From Galdieria partita (taxonomy: Eukaryota > Rhodophyta > Bangiophyceae > Galdieriales > Galdieriaceae): 64,000 nt of DNA. The stretch lies in assembly GCA_025991245.1 (NCBI GenBank), contig BQMJ01000065.1:1-64000 (forward strand), read 5' to 3'. The notes under the pieces are model-generated. The model worked only from the letters and a program-made list of their open reading frames with translations, did not search any database and was not told the DNA's origin. Of this stretch, positions 45,436 to 57,187 are shown piece after piece (positions within the stretch are counted from its first letter, which is position 1; every line of letters starts with the position of its first letter). A program made the translations under genes and the position numbers.

Positions 45436-46738
45436 TTATGCCAAATAATTGCCAAGTCCATTGTTCACCAAAGTACCACGAACATGTTGAATGCCTTCCA
45501 CATAAATGTCACGATAAAGTTCTTCCACCGGAGGCAATGGCGCTTGTTTAGCTTTCTCTGTCATTTCATCCACTTGTTGACGAATTTCCTTTTCAATAGC
45601 CTTCAAATCTTTCTCTGTTGCCCAACCTTGTTCAACTATTCTAGATTTGACCAACTCTATGGGATCTGCACGCTTTCTCATCTCCGTTATTTCTTCTCTT
45701 GAACGATACGATAATCCAGGATCCGACATAGAATGACCATGATAACTAATAACCATAGAGTCTCCAATATCACTTACGATAAAGGAACAAAACTTACCGA
45801 TAAGTAACACTTTCCAATACAATAGGGCCCTTTCCAGAACGTGCATATTCTGCAGCCAACTTCATTCCTTCTCGAACAGATAACACATCCATTCCATCTA
45901 CTCGAATTCCAGGAATCACATCTCCACGAGTATAAAAGTTGGTATTCGCAGAAGCTCGATCTGTACTAGTTCCCATTCCATATTTGTTATTCTCACATAC
46001 AAAAACACAAGGCAACTTCCACAAAGCTGCCATATTCATAGCTTCTGCAACTTGTCCTTGGTTAGCTGCACCATCTCCGTACATAGTAACAGAAATATTG
46101 CCAGTTTGAAAATATTGTTCAGCAAAAGCAAGTCCTACTCCCAACGGAACTTGAGCTCCTACTATACCATTTCCACCAAAATATTTATTCTCAGCTTTAT
46201 ACAAGTGCATAGAGCCTCCCTTTCCTTTAGAACAACCGGTATATCTTCCCAATAACTCTGATAAAACAGTAAACGGAGTATCTCCTCTTCCCAACTGCTG
46301 ACAGTGATTACGATAAGCAGTAATAAGTGCATCTTGAAAAGTTATGGCTGACTCAATTCCCACAGCTGTAGCTTCTTGTCCATCATACAAGTGACAAAAT
46401 CCTCTTACCAACTGTGCTTTGTATAATAGATCAGCACTGATTTCGCTTCTCCTCATCACCGTCATAGTACGATGATATGCTAATAACTGTTCTTTTGTGG
46501 CATAAGCAACAGGTTCTGGGGTCTCGATAAGATGGGTTGCAAAGGGTTTTAAAGTAAACTTGACGGCATCTTTAGGTGTTTCCTGTGGATGTAAGGAAGA
46601 ACCCCCACTAGAGACTTGAGGTGCTTCAGTCGTTGTGGAGGCGTGATCACTTTTCACTGCTTGTGAAAGTCCTCTTTTCAGATGAACAGTTGTTCGAACG
46701 AGGCGACTTGAGGAAACCAAACAAGAGATGCCTATCAT
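45436..46738 (-). CDS. PDHA1: Pyruvate dehydrogenase E1 component, alpha subunit, mitochondrial
   Basis: Two exons (46738-45798 and 45745-45436; a 52-bp intron) give 416 residues. The enzyme decarboxylates pyruvate with thiamine diphosphate and passes the acetyl group to E2. The TPP motif [20 protein letters not shown] and ENNKYGMGT are intact. The regulatory phosphorylation loop [16 protein letters not shown] is conserved, with the Ser residues that PDH kinases modify in other eukaryotes. I start at 46738 because [22 protein letters not shown] is a good mitochondrial presequence; the frame stays open to 46921, but that extension reads a polypurine/polypyrimidine tract as Phe/Ser/His repeats. 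The gene is convergent with the OstA-like gene (48 bp between the stop codons) and divergent from the protease gene at 46938. Confidence 0.94.
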
Positions 46739-46937
46739 TCTGTCAACAAAGGCATTACCCACAACCAACCCACAAAAAGAGAAAGAATGGATGGAAAGAG
46801 AATGAATGAATGAATGTATAGAAAAGAGAGAAAAATAAAAAAGAGAAAAATAGAAAAGAGAAAAATAAAAATGAAGATGACAATTCATCAACACAGATAG
46901 AAAGGAAGAAAAAGGAAACAAGAGGAGAGAAAAAGAG
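46739..46937. promoter_or_regulatory. Bidirectional intergenic region with a polypurine tract
   Basis: This 199-bp interval separates the start codons of PDH E1-alpha (minus) and the aspartyl protease (plus), so it must hold both promoters and 5' UTRs. From about 46785 to 46937 the plus strand is almost pure purine, with repeated AAAAGAGAAAAATA units and a GAAT triplet repeat (GAATGAATGAATG). No TATA box is obvious. Confidence 0.6.
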
Positions 46938-48829
46938 ATGTTTCGTTGTTTTCCATTATATTGTTGTTGGACTTGGACTGTTTTGTTGATATGGTTCTTT
47001 TATCAACTGGAGACGAATCCAATCAAGTCTCAAACAAATCTTCAAGTTCTAAACTACTCTACATTTTCTCGGTTTCCTGAAACCAATCATACCTATTTAC
47101 CTTTGATATACGAGTCACCTAAGCCTTGGAATCCGACAACTGGAAGAGGTTTTCCATACCACGTGAAACTTGTCCAATATTCTTATTGGGATCGAGTATT
47201 AGCTTTGGTTTCTCGTTATTCTTTTATATCCATTGGGTATAGTTATCATCCAGTTATTCGATATGAGTCTATCGAGTTGAAAGGTGGAATTGTCTCAGCA
47301 GGAGAGTATTACATACAATTGGAGATTGGAAGTAAACCATTTCAAGTGCAAGTGGACACTGGGTCTTCTACTTTGGCAGTTCCTATGGAAGGATGTGATA
47401 CTTGTAGGAAGACGAGTATGAAGTATTCTTCCCAATTGACAGAAAAGAGCATAATTGGTTGTCATGATAGACTTTGTACTCGGGATATATGTCAAGTTTT
47501 AGGTTGTTCAGAGTGTTCTTCTTCAGGAGCCTGTTGTGCAAAGAAGATGCCTAAAGCTTGTGGATTCTTTTTACGTTATGGAGATGGCTCAGGTGCTGAA
47601 GGAGCGTTGTTAGTTGATCAAGTTAAAGTTGGCAATACCAGTTTAGTTGCTCAATTTGGTGGTATTCTTGAAGATACTACCAATTTTGAGCAATCTTCTG
47701 TAGATGGTATTTTAGGAATGGGATATCCAGCATTAGGATGTACACCATCTTGTATAGAGCCATTGATAGATTCGATGTTTCGACAATCGAAAATAGAACA
47801 AAATATGTTTTCTCTCTGTATGAGTGCTCGTGGAGGTCATTTGGTTTTGGGTGGATATGATTTGAATATGGCTGCATCAGATATAACGTTTGTGCCGATG
47901 ATATTATCTTCTCCACCTACTTTTTATGCTGTTTCCTTGGGAGGTTCCATTCAAGTAGATAATGAAGAGTTGAATTTGGATGGATTTGACAAAGGAATTG
48001 TAGATTCAGGAACTACATTATTGGTGATATCAGAGCAAGCTTTTATTCAATTGAAAACTTATTTACAAAGTCATTACTGTCAAGTTCCTGGTTTATGTGA
48101 TGCTCAACATTCTTGGTTTGATAGTGCTACTTGTGCCAATCTAAAAGCATCCGATTTGCAACATTTACCAACACTTACTATACATGTTGGGAATAGAGTT
48201 GATTTGATATTGACTCCTTATGATTATATGCTTCAAGTTTCACGAAATGGTTATACTTTTTATTGTTTGGGTATTCAGTCATTGCCTAGTAAAGATAGCA
48301 GTCCATTTGTGATTCTTGGAAATACTGTGATGACCAAGTAAGTGCGTCTATTTATTGATCTCAAGTTTTATTTTCCATACTTTTTAGATATTTAACCATT
48401 TTTGATCGACAACAACAACGAATAGGATTGGCACTTGCTGGTGATTGTCAAGTGGTTGGTTGTGAGCGTTATGAAGATTGTGAGACATGTTCATTGGATG
48501 AAACTTGTACTTTTCATATTCCATCGGGTACTTGTCAACCGAGGCAAGATTCTTATAGCTTTTTAGGAATATATCCTAGTTGTGTGGGTCGTTTTTGTTT
48601 GTGTAAAGTAAGTCATATAGAGAATAGTTGTCCATAGCAGACACCCATATATGATTAGGTACAGAATGCGATTCCTCAGTTTTGGACACTTTTGGTGATT
48701 TTATCTGTTGCCGGTGTACTCTCCTTCCCTTATTTTGTTATACAATATTGTATAAGAAGAAGACGATTGGATAGTGCAGTTTCAGAATCCGATACATTTT
48801 ATCGTCCGAATCTCGAAACTTATTTATAA
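46938..48829 (+). CDS. Membrane-bound pepsin-family aspartyl protease
   Basis: Three exons (46938-48337, 48388-48607, 48659-48829; introns of 50 and 51 bp) give 596 residues. A hydrophobic N-terminus ([12 protein letters not shown]) acts as signal peptide or anchor. Both catalytic aspartates are present, in [11 protein letters not shown] (about 139) and in [11 protein letters not shown] (about 357). A Cys-rich insert follows the first motif ([22 protein letters not shown]), and a second Cys-rich module ([15 protein letters not shown]) follows the protease domain. A C-terminal membrane segment ([23 protein letters not shown]) and a short basic tail RRRRLD end the protein. It is therefore a type I membrane protease of the A1 family, likely at the cell surface or in an acidic compartment. 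Its substrate is unknown. Confidence 0.88.
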
Positions 48830-48892
48830 ACTATGTTTTATATTTTGCAAAGGAAATGAGACTATTTACTGGAGATGGAAACCATAACACAA

Positions 48893-49501
48893 CTATGAAA
48901 TAGTGAGAGGAAGCATTTGTCTTTTCCATTCTTGGAGTCCATCACGAACCACAGAGATATGAGAATAGCCAGCTTGTATGAGTTGTTGTGCAGCTTTGGA
49001 AGAACGCATACCTGTCTGACATATCAATATGAGTTGGGTATCCAATGGAAACTGCTTTTGAAACGAAGCAACAAACTCTGTGTTGGTTGACAAAGGAATA
49101 GAAATAGCACTATCCACATGTTCATCTAGTCAATATCTCTTTTAGATGAGAAGAATATGGAAAGAATGAAGAATACGTACTTTGATATTCTTCTCTACTT
49201 CTTACATCCACTAGTTTACTATTCCCCCACGCATTCTTTCATAGGCTTGTTTTGGAGTCATATACTCTATTTGAATGGTATTTGAAGCCGTCACTTTCTT
49301 TGTTCGGATAATAAGTGATAACAATACTATTCCTGTATATTGTATCCATTTTCTTCTGGACAAGTTCTTATTCATAGACATGAACAAGATATGGTTACTT
49401 TTCCTATTTGTGCAATGGTGCCACTTTCTATTTACTAGTTTGCTTCTTTGTAGGAGTGAGGTTGTTGGATAGCCAACCATCGAATGGAGATACACAAACA
49501 T
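48893..49501 (-). CDS. Rhodanese-domain protein with twin-Arg lumen-type leader; frame slip at a C5 run
   Basis: Two exons are seen: 49501-49181 and 49125-48893, with a 55-bp intron. The catalytic loop CQTGMRSSKAAQQL carries the rhodanese Cys. The domain start KLVDVRSREEY and the DSAISIP strand are also clear. The leader is basic (SKLVNRKWHHCTNRK) and is followed by SRRKWIQYTGIVLLSLI and an ATA-like TKKVTAS end, a twin-arginine signal of the thylakoid type. The frame shifts within the first exon at the five-C run 49224-49228: the upstream frame ends in YERMRGG, and the KLVDVR frame is offset by one. A one-base homopolymer error in the assembly is the simplest reason; a real frameshift is the alternative. 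The gene is divergent from CtpA. Confidence 0.65.
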
Positions 49502-49744
49502 TGTAAGCAAAGAATAGAAAATGTTGGATGATGGGCAATGGAAACACAAGAATGTATCTTGTTTATGTATTTATTTATGGATATGTTGATACCTAGAAAG
49601 AATATCATAGATTGTATATATTGTACATATATAGAATATCATAGATTATAGATATATATAGATATGAAAAGAGAGAGAGAGAGAGAATCTATGGTTATTT
49701 CGTTTGGACAATCCATGCGTCAATAGTTACAATCCTTTTCTTAT
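49502..49744. promoter_or_regulatory. Bidirectional intergenic region with AT and GA repeats
   Basis: This 243-bp interval separates the rhodanese and CtpA start codons. It contains a tandem duplication of AGAATATCATAGATT (about 49598 and 49632), TATAGATATATATAG runs, and a (GA)n tract at about 49669-49687. It must carry both promoters. Confidence 0.55.
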
Positions 49745-51480
49745 ATGAGGAGATTGCTGTGCTCCTCACCACTCTCTTTTACTTTTACATATGGATACTT
49801 GAAGAATATTTCACTCAAGCCCCATTCTTGCACTTTATGGAAAAGGTTACCTATCCATACTATTACTTGTGATATTCAACGCCATTCAACTCTCCATCAA
49901 CAGATTCACCAGGTTGCTGGTAAACTACTATCTTCAGCGAGTGCCATTATAGTCTCTCTATGTGTTGTTATTCCCTATTCTTGGTCTCTCACTGAACATC
50001 AATCGTGGTTATTAGAAGCTTGGAAATATGTCGATCAATATTATGTGGACCAAAGTATTCATCCCACTTGGTTGCAACTACGACAAAAGGTTATTCGTCA
50101 AGTCAACTCCAACAACGCCCATTCCTTGGTGAAAGATATGTTATCAACTCTACACGATCCTTATACGAGATTATTGGAACCTGAAGAATATCAGTCTTTA
50201 CAAGCAACGGTATATCGTTTTGAAACTCTCATATACCTTCTTCTCATATCTATTCTAGGCAACTGGACAATTGATTGGCATTGGTATTCAAATGGCTCCT
50301 CAAATAGAAAATGGCAAAGTGTTGATTACTCACGTTTATCCGCAGTCTCCAGCAGCGTTGGCAGATATTCGTGCAAGGGATGCCATCATCTGTATTGATC
50401 ACTTTCCAGTATCTCAAGCAAGTTAACTTTGGATGACTCTCTTTTTATGGATTGATTCATGATAGGCAAAGAATGTGGAACAAATAGCTATGCGTATTCG
50501 TGGAGAGAAAGATAGCACAGTGCATATAACATTGGAAAGAAATGGACAAATGTTATCCAAAGCTATTCGACGCCAAGATTACATATTGCAAACGGTAGAA
50601 AGCAATATTTTTTCCAATGGTCCCCCATCACAACAAGTAGGTTGCTCTATAGATATTTTGTTTATACAGTGTTTGATATATATATTGTTTAGATTGGCTA
50701 TTTACGAATTCGTAGTTTTGACTTTCATACGGTAGACCAAGCAACTCAAGTATTGATGAATTGGAAACGACAGCATATAAAATGTGTGGTATTGGATTTG
50801 AGAGATAATGCAGGTGGATATTTTCCAGCAGGTATAGGAGTTGCTAGTTTATTTCTTCCTCGTGGTAATTATTATTCTTGTGGTTGATGTCCATTGCTTT
50901 GAAAGAATAACATATATATATATATTAGACAAGGTGATTGTTTATACTGTGGATTATCGTGGAATAGAAGAAACATTCAAGTCAACCCAATCGGGTATTT
51001 ATATCGATGGTTGTGTATTTGTTCTAGTCAATGAGGCAAGTGATGAGTGCTTAAGATATGGATGATATAAAACGACAACTTAGCATACTGCTAGTGCTAG
51101 TGAATTGGTAGCTGCTGCTTTACATGAACAACGAGGGTCTTTGCTATTGGGTCATCGAACATTTGGAAAAGGTTCGTCTTTTTGAATAGCAATGATTATC
51201 CTTAAAGAGAGACTATAGGAGTTGTCCAACGAGTATTTCCTTTATCCGATAAAAGTGGTAAGTAAAAAGAGAACAAAGAGAGTGTTTATGTTTTGATGGA
51301 TGAATAGCTATTGCAGTAACTACGATGAAGTATCTGACACCCCATCATATGGATATACATAGAAAAGGAATCGATGTGGATATGGAGACTAGTTGTGAAG
51401 TAAAAGATTCCTTCCAGTGCACGCCTTTTCCTATATCTCATTATTGTGATTCAATAGAATGTTTATCGAATGAAGAATGA
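49745..51480 (+). CDS. ctpA: Carboxyl-terminal processing protease CtpA, plastid type
   Basis: Eight exons give 457 residues: 49745-50209, 50259-50417, 50466-50636, 50693-50864, 50929-51035, 51084-51171, 51219-51257 and 51308-51480. Introns are 47-64 bp; two have GC donors (50418 and 51036) and one has a weak GTTCGT donor (51172). CtpA cleaves the C-terminal extension of photosystem II protein D1 in the thylakoid lumen. The bipartite leader fits: a basic stretch, then SSASAIIVSLCVVIPYSWS. A PDZ domain (GQLIGIGIQMAP, THVYPQSPAALADIRARDAI) follows. The catalytic Ser region reads LVNE, then HTASASELVAAAL across an intron, and the catalytic Lys lies in GHRTFGKG. The last exon adds a Cys-containing tail. 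Confidence 0.9.
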
Positions 51481-51539
51481 ATGGACAGTATGGGATGTGT
51501 GATGATTCGTAGTGTTGGGTGGTGGAAGAAGAGAGTCTA

Positions 51540-51746
51540 ATGGATACAGGAAATCCTTATACTTCAGTAGGAGTAAGAAATACGAATACAAGAGCAAAGA
51601 CAACCGAGTCGAAGAAGAAGTGGAAAAAGATTCTTCCTTATATAGGAGGTGTTGTTATTCTAGGCGTAGTGATTGGTTTAGCCAAAGCAAAGCATAGTGA
51701 GGACACTACGGGAGACAAGAAGAAACAGACGATGGCCAAAAAGTAA
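51540..51746 (+). CDS. Small single-span membrane protein
   Basis: An open frame of 68 residues starting 59 bp after the CtpA stop codon. It has a polar N-terminus with many Thr, a basic patch KKKWKKILPY, one membrane segment (IGGVVILGVVIGLA), and a Lys-rich tail DKKKQTMAKK. It is not recognisable as a family member. The hydrophobic segment between two basic regions argues for a real small membrane protein. Its closeness to CtpA suggests it may share that transcript. Confidence 0.5.
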   Translation: MDTGNPYTSVGVRNTNTRAKTTESKKKWKKILPYIGGVVILGVVIGLAKAKHSEDTTGDKKKQTMAKK

Positions 51747-52035
51747 CTCGGAGTATTCTTCTCCTCTTTTGGTTCTCTCTCTGTTTGTGTGGGAGAAGAG
51801 AGAGAGAGAGAGAGAGGGGGGGATTCATAGTTGATGTTTTTTCGTTGTTTGGAATGGGACGTTTATATGGTGTTTTTTGTTATAGAACGATAAAAATATA
51901 TTTTTGTGTTTTGGAAAAACTTAGAAAAATGCTCATATAACGGCATTTTCCAACACAGAATGAATTTACATTTGCCATTCTCTCTCACAAGGGAGTACTT
52001 ATGGATGGTCATTAACGAAAATAATATTACAAAGG
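51747..52035. other. Intergenic region with GA/G run
   Basis: About 290 bp without a gene. It contains (GA)n followed by a G7 run at about 51796-51822, then T-rich DNA. It is the probable promoter region of the MYB-helicase-Der gene chain that follows. Confidence 0.5.
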
Positions 52036-53070
52036 ATGGAAAAACCTTCCAACGACCATCCAAGTCATTACGACTCACTTGCTTGTTCTGATTCTTCCAG
52101 CCAACAGCATTCTTCATCCAGTAAAAAGGTGATATACAATCGTTCACGTATCGTTCATATGGATGAAATGATTCGTGCTATATTACCCAAATTGGATACG
52201 ATCGACCAAGAACGCGTACAACAATGTTATGAAGCATGGAAAAGAAAACAAGTGAAAACCCATACATTGCTTCATCAATTACGCAATATTGTATCTTCTG
52301 ATTTATTACAAAGCGAAGTGGAAAGAATACGACAAGAAAAGTGGAAAAGGAGCAGACATTCAACAAATCATACATCCGTGAGACGTTGTACTCCAATACT
52401 TGATGAAAACCCAAAAGAATTGGGCAACTCTAACCCAATAAGAGAAAAAGATGCAAGTCATTCCCAACAGAATCCTTTTCTATGGTCAGGTAAGTAATCG
52501 TTGTGCAAATAATATATATATCCATACATACTTGAATTAGATCAACACACAGTGAAACGTTCTTGGACGAAAGAAGAACATTTTCTATTTCTTCAAGGAT
52601 TGGAAGAATATGGTAAAGGACAATGGCAAGCTATTGCAAACAAAATAGGTACAAAAACTGCTTCCCAAGTAAGAAGTCATTGTAAAAAGTATCTCATGAG
52701 ACAACAAAAAGACCAACAAAGCAAGAAAATGAAAACTATTCATGATATGACAATGGAGTCTCCAGAAATGCAACAATTGGCTAAGAAACAACAACAAGCA
52801 ACAACCCATAGAAACCCAATGGACTCTCCAAATTTGTTCTTTCCTAAAATAGATAAAGAATCGATCGAGAAGAAAAATCAAGTGACTTGTGATACTCAAG
52901 AGAATCATCAGAGTTACACAGAGTGTAATTATCAACTACAAGAACAGATAACAAAGATTCCTTATTTTATACGTGAAAGAAGAATTCGTAGATTGGAAAA
53001 CTGTTTACAACAAGTGAAACTTTCGATGCATTGGATGTTGTCACGTTGGGCGAAGGAATATCCAAAATGA
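52036..53070 (+). CDS. MYB-related (SHAQKYF-type) protein with an N-terminal RST-like domain
   Basis: Two exons (52036-52489, 52541-53070; a 51-bp intron) give 327 residues. The single MYB repeat reads KRSWTKEEHFLFLQGLEEYG, then WQAIANKIGTKTASQVRSHCKKYL. The last helix carries SHCKKYL in place of the usual SHAQKYF, so it should bind DNA as a one-repeat MYB. Residues 42-100 (MDEMIRAILPKLDTIDQERV, YEAWKRKQVKTHTLLHQLRNIV, SDLLQSEVERIR) resemble the RST domain of plant RCD1/SRO and TAF4 proteins, which binds transcription factors. The C-terminus is Gln/Lys-rich with a possible coiled coil. The stop codon overlaps the start codon of the helicase gene (ATGA). Confidence 0.8.
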
Positions 53071-55292
53071 AAAGAACTTTATGGAAAATGCCTTTGCACA
53101 ATCAAAAGTATATAATAAAAACCTTACGATTGGCATCTTCAACAACAGGTGTGAATGAGAAGACAACCCAAACAACTCGTTCTAAAAGTCGTTCTGTAAC
53201 TAAAAAGAAGAAAATAGTGTATGACTTGACAACTCCATATGCTTCCCACTTCATACCTCTTTTAGATATGGAAATGGAAGCTGAACAAGAACAAGTGAAA
53301 CAACGTCTTAAATGGAGTCGAGAAAGACTAGAAAAAGAAGGCCTTGCTTTATTTGATTTGAGTGCCAAGTTGGATGGATCCTTGTATGGTCAAGGAGTTG
53401 CTCAATTCTATTCCAATGCAAAGTTACCTTATAATAGAATGACTCAAGGAGATTATGTACTTTGTGTACGTGGAAAACAGTCTTTTCAAGGAATAGTATT
53501 AGAAAGACATTCCAAGTATCTACGTGTTGTGATAGGAGACCAGTGGATAAGTGGAAAGGATTGGAAAGTATATCAAATTTCCAATACGGTGGCTTTTGAA
53601 CGTTCCAAAAATGCTATTCAAGAGTTGACAAAGGCTCAACAAAGTGGTCATGAATTGAGTGAAATCATTGTGAAGAGTTTTGCTAAAGAGATTGTAGAAA
53701 ATGGGAATAGACAAACGGAATGGAGACAAGATTGGAATGATTATAGTCAATCATCAAGTTTTTTAGTACAGTTGGTTACTTTACAAGGGAAACAAGGCAC
53801 ATTGAATGAATTATGTTCTCATCGAATATTTTCACCCAGTTTATCGGAAGATATTCGACAAAAAGATGAGAATGATTGGAATGAGTCTCAACAAACAGCT
53901 TGGAAGAATGCTTTAGAAAGAAGACTTACTTTGATTCAAGGGTAAGTAATAGGAATGTATATATATAAATATAGATAGAGAGAGAAACTAACAACTATCT
54001 TTAGACCACCAGGCACTGGAAAGACGAAAACATTGGCCAAAATACTTTCAAGTCTAGTTCAATTAGGCCAAACTCCTATATTGGCTTGTACATATACTCA
54101 TATTGCTACAGATAATATACTCGATGAGTTAGAACGTTATGATATTCCTTTAGTAAGAATAGGAAAGCCTGCCAATATTCATCGCGATTTATGGAAGCAT
54201 TCTTTGGATTCTCTTTTAGAAAGAGACACTCGAGTCATAGAGAAAAGAGACCAATTGAAGAAAGCTGTTGACAGACTTGCTCAACCCAAAAGAGGCAAAG
54301 CTATTGGTCTAGCTCATAGAGATTATTCAAAGTCATTGAGTCAATTGAAACAAATAGAAATGAATGTGACTCAAGAGATACTTGGCAAGTATCCCATTGT
54401 ATTGAGTACTTGTGTGGGTGCTGGTGAAGAAGTATTAAAGAATATTTCTTTCAAAGTTGTTGCTATTGATGAAGCTACTCAATCACATGAACCAGGTCTA
54501 TTGATTCCAATTACCAAAGGATGTGAACAGTTGATTTTGGCAGGTGATCACTATCAATTGCCTCCCACTATCTTGAATCCTGAGGCAGCAGAAAGTGGTC
54601 TTTCAATAAGTTTATTTGAGCGTTTGGTTCGTTCGGGTGTGGAGCCTTATTTATTACGTACTCAATATCGTATGCATCCTCATATTGCAGCATTTCCTTG
54701 TCAATATTTCTATCATGGCTTGTTACATTCTGCGCCTTGTACTGAACAAAGAGGAATTCCCAACTACTTTCCTTGGCCTAATCCTCAAACTCCTATTGCC
54801 TTTATTCCAGTAGATGGCCAAGAATGGATTACTGAACAAGGGACTTCCTACTGCAATCCTCAAGAATCTCAAGTAGTGATAGAAACAATATCAAAGATGA
54901 TAGACAATGGGATGACTCGTAACAACCATCATCATCCTTCTCTTGAGTCTTTTCCAACGATAGGAATCATAACTCCTTATGCAGGACAAATGAGAGATAT
55001 TATAGATAGAATGGAAAGAGAAATAGATACTAAATGGTTGTCTTATATACAAGTGAAAACAGTGGATGGATTTCAAGGCAGTGAAAAAGATATCATTATT
55101 ATTTCTACTGTGCGCAGTAATCCCTCTCAATCACTTGGTTTCTTACAGGATTGGAGAAGATTGAATGTTGCTATAACTCGTAGTAGAAAGGGTTTGATCG
55201 TTGTTGGAAATGCAAATACTCTAAGTAGAAATATTCATTGGAAGCATTGGTTGGAGTGGATAAGCCATCACGATTGTATATATCGTCACTAG
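53067..55292 (+). CDS. SF1 helicase, IGHMBP2/SMUBP-2 type, possibly organellar
   Basis: Two exons (53067-53941, 54005-55292; a 63-bp intron that falls just before the Walker A motif PPGTGKTKT) give 720 residues. Other Upf1-like helicase motifs are VLSTCVGAG, VVAIDEATQ (Walker B), LILAGDHYQLPP, LLRTQYRMHP, IGIITPYAGQ, VKTVDGFQGSEKDIIIISTVRSN and RRLNVAITRS. The N-terminal half has the WxSERLEKEGLALFDL-type and OB-like region (YGQGVAQFYSN, GDYVLCV) of IGHMBP2 proteins. The start at 53067 gives a basic leader (MKRTLWKMPLHNQKYIIKTLR) that could target an organelle; an upstream in-frame ATG at 53031 lies inside the MYB gene. The enzyme unwinds nucleic acid with ATP; its substrate is not known. Confidence 0.9.
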
Positions 55293-55306
55293 TCTTAGGA
55301 ATAACT

Positions 55307-57187
55307 ATGAAATCTAGTTTGTATTATTATCAACAATTACGGCTGATAAAGTATATATACTCTTCTAAGACTAGTCAACAGAGCATAAAGTACTTGATAC
55401 CTAGACAAAGGAATTGTCTTGCATACTTTTCTTCTTGGATGGGTCCACCAGCAGAAGATAAAGATATAAGACACTTTAGAAGAATTGCCAAAGAATTAAA
55501 CAAAGAGTTTATAGATACGAATATGACGATAGCTTTGGTAGGGAAACCCAACGTAGGAAAGTCCAGTATGTTCAATAGATTAGTTGGGAAACGATTGTCA
55601 CTAGTAGATAAAACTCCTGGTATGACTAGAGACCGATTGATAAGTAACGATGCAATATTGGGAAACTATCGATTTACGGTAATGGATACGGCAGGTTTGG
55701 AAGGTGTCCATAGTAAGGAACCCAAACTAGATGAAGTTATGTTAACTAGTGAGTCTGTGGCTTCTTCTTCTGCAGTAGAATATAAAGAAGAAGATGTATA
55801 TCGTTATGTGTATACAAGAATGGAACAACAGTCGAAACAAGCAGTCTTAGAAGCAGATGTAATATTCTTTATGGTGGACGTAAAAGACGGTATTACAAAG
55901 GTAGATAAGGAGATTGCTCAATGGCTTCTAAGAACAAAGTCTCCAGAGTTTATTATTTTGATAGCAAACAAGTGCGATACAAAAGCTTCGGAAGATAATA
56001 TATCGATGGTATATACACTTGGACTTGGTGAGCCTGTTCAAGTATCGGTTGAACAAATGAAAGGATTTTATGAGTTATATAGCCGATTGGAACAATTGAT
56101 TCCTAATGTATTACGGAAGCCATTGCCAAAGGGTCCTTCAGATGAGGACTATGAACAACAACAAATGGAAGAAATTGTACAAAGATTGAATGAAGAAGAA
56201 ATGGCTCGTCAAGAACAACATTCCATCGCATTGCATTCATTGGATGAAAATGCCGTCGACGAGGAAACGACAAAAGAAACGAAAGAGAGTCAGAGCAACG
56301 ATAACGTCATTTTACAAGAAGAAGATATACGAGTAGCTATTGTAGGAAGACCCAATGTTGGTAAATCTACTTTGATTAATAGATTGATTGATGAAGATAG
56401 ATTGATTACTGGAGCAGTACAAGGAATTACAAGAGACGCTATTCCAGTGGAATGGATTCATCGAGAGAATCGTTTTATTTTAACAGATACTGCAGGAATT
56501 CGTAAGAGATCAGCTATCCAAGTGCGTATGGAACGCTTTAGTATGGAAACTTCATTGAAAACGATTAGAAAATCTCATGTCGTTTGTGTTGTTTTAGATG
56601 GTTCGGTAAGTGAGTGAAAACAAAGAAATTGATCCAATACTTATTCAGAACAGCAACATTTGACTCAACAAGATGCGCGAATTATTGGATTTGCTATGGA
56701 TGCTGGAAAGCCATTGATTGTCATTGCAAACAAATGGGATTTGGTGGATCCTTCATGGGCACAAACTCAACTTGAAAAGTTATCCACTCAACTTCATTCC
56801 ATGTTACCTGATTTGAAGGGGTCCTCTATTTTTACCTTGTCAGCTATCGATAGAACAGATGCTGCAGTATTAGATACAATAGGAAATGCCATACAAGAAG
56901 CCTTTCAAAAGTGGAATAAGAATATTCCTACTTCTCAACTAACAGAATGGCTACAAACTTTGGTGAGTTTTAGACCTCCACCTGCAATGTCTTCAAGTAA
57001 GAAGAAACCAAAATTGGCTTATCTTACACAAGTTGATACGAGACCTCCTCAGTTTGTACTTTTCGGTGCGACTGAGTTGCCCAATCATTACATGCGATTC
57101 CTTATCAATGGCTTGCGCAATGAGTTTGATTTGCATGGCGTTCCTATTCGTTTGCGTCTTAAAGGAAGAACAGATAGAAACTCGTGA
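55307..57187 (+). CDS. der: Der/EngA double-GTPase, organellar ribosome assembly
   Basis: Two exons (55307-56605, 56654-57187; a 48-bp intron) give 610 residues. Two G domains are in series: GKPNVGKSSM, DTAGLEG and ANKCD, then GRPNVGKSTL, DTAGIRKR and ANKWDL. A C-terminal KH-like domain (RPPQFVLFGATELPNHYMRFLINGLRNEF) follows. Der helps assemble the large subunit of bacterial-type ribosomes. A basic leader (YYYQQLRLIKYIYSSK) suggests plastid or mitochondrion. A charged linker rich in Glu and Gln joins the G domains. The splice acceptor must be the AACAG ending at 56653, since the CAG five bases upstream would break the frame. The gene starts 14 bp after the helicase stop codon. Confidence 0.93.

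Noticed and set aside
46739-46921. N-terminal extension of PDH E1-alpha to 46921
   Set aside because: The extension is a translated polypyrimidine tract (Phe/Ser/His repeats); the ATG at 46738 starts a good mitochondrial presequence.
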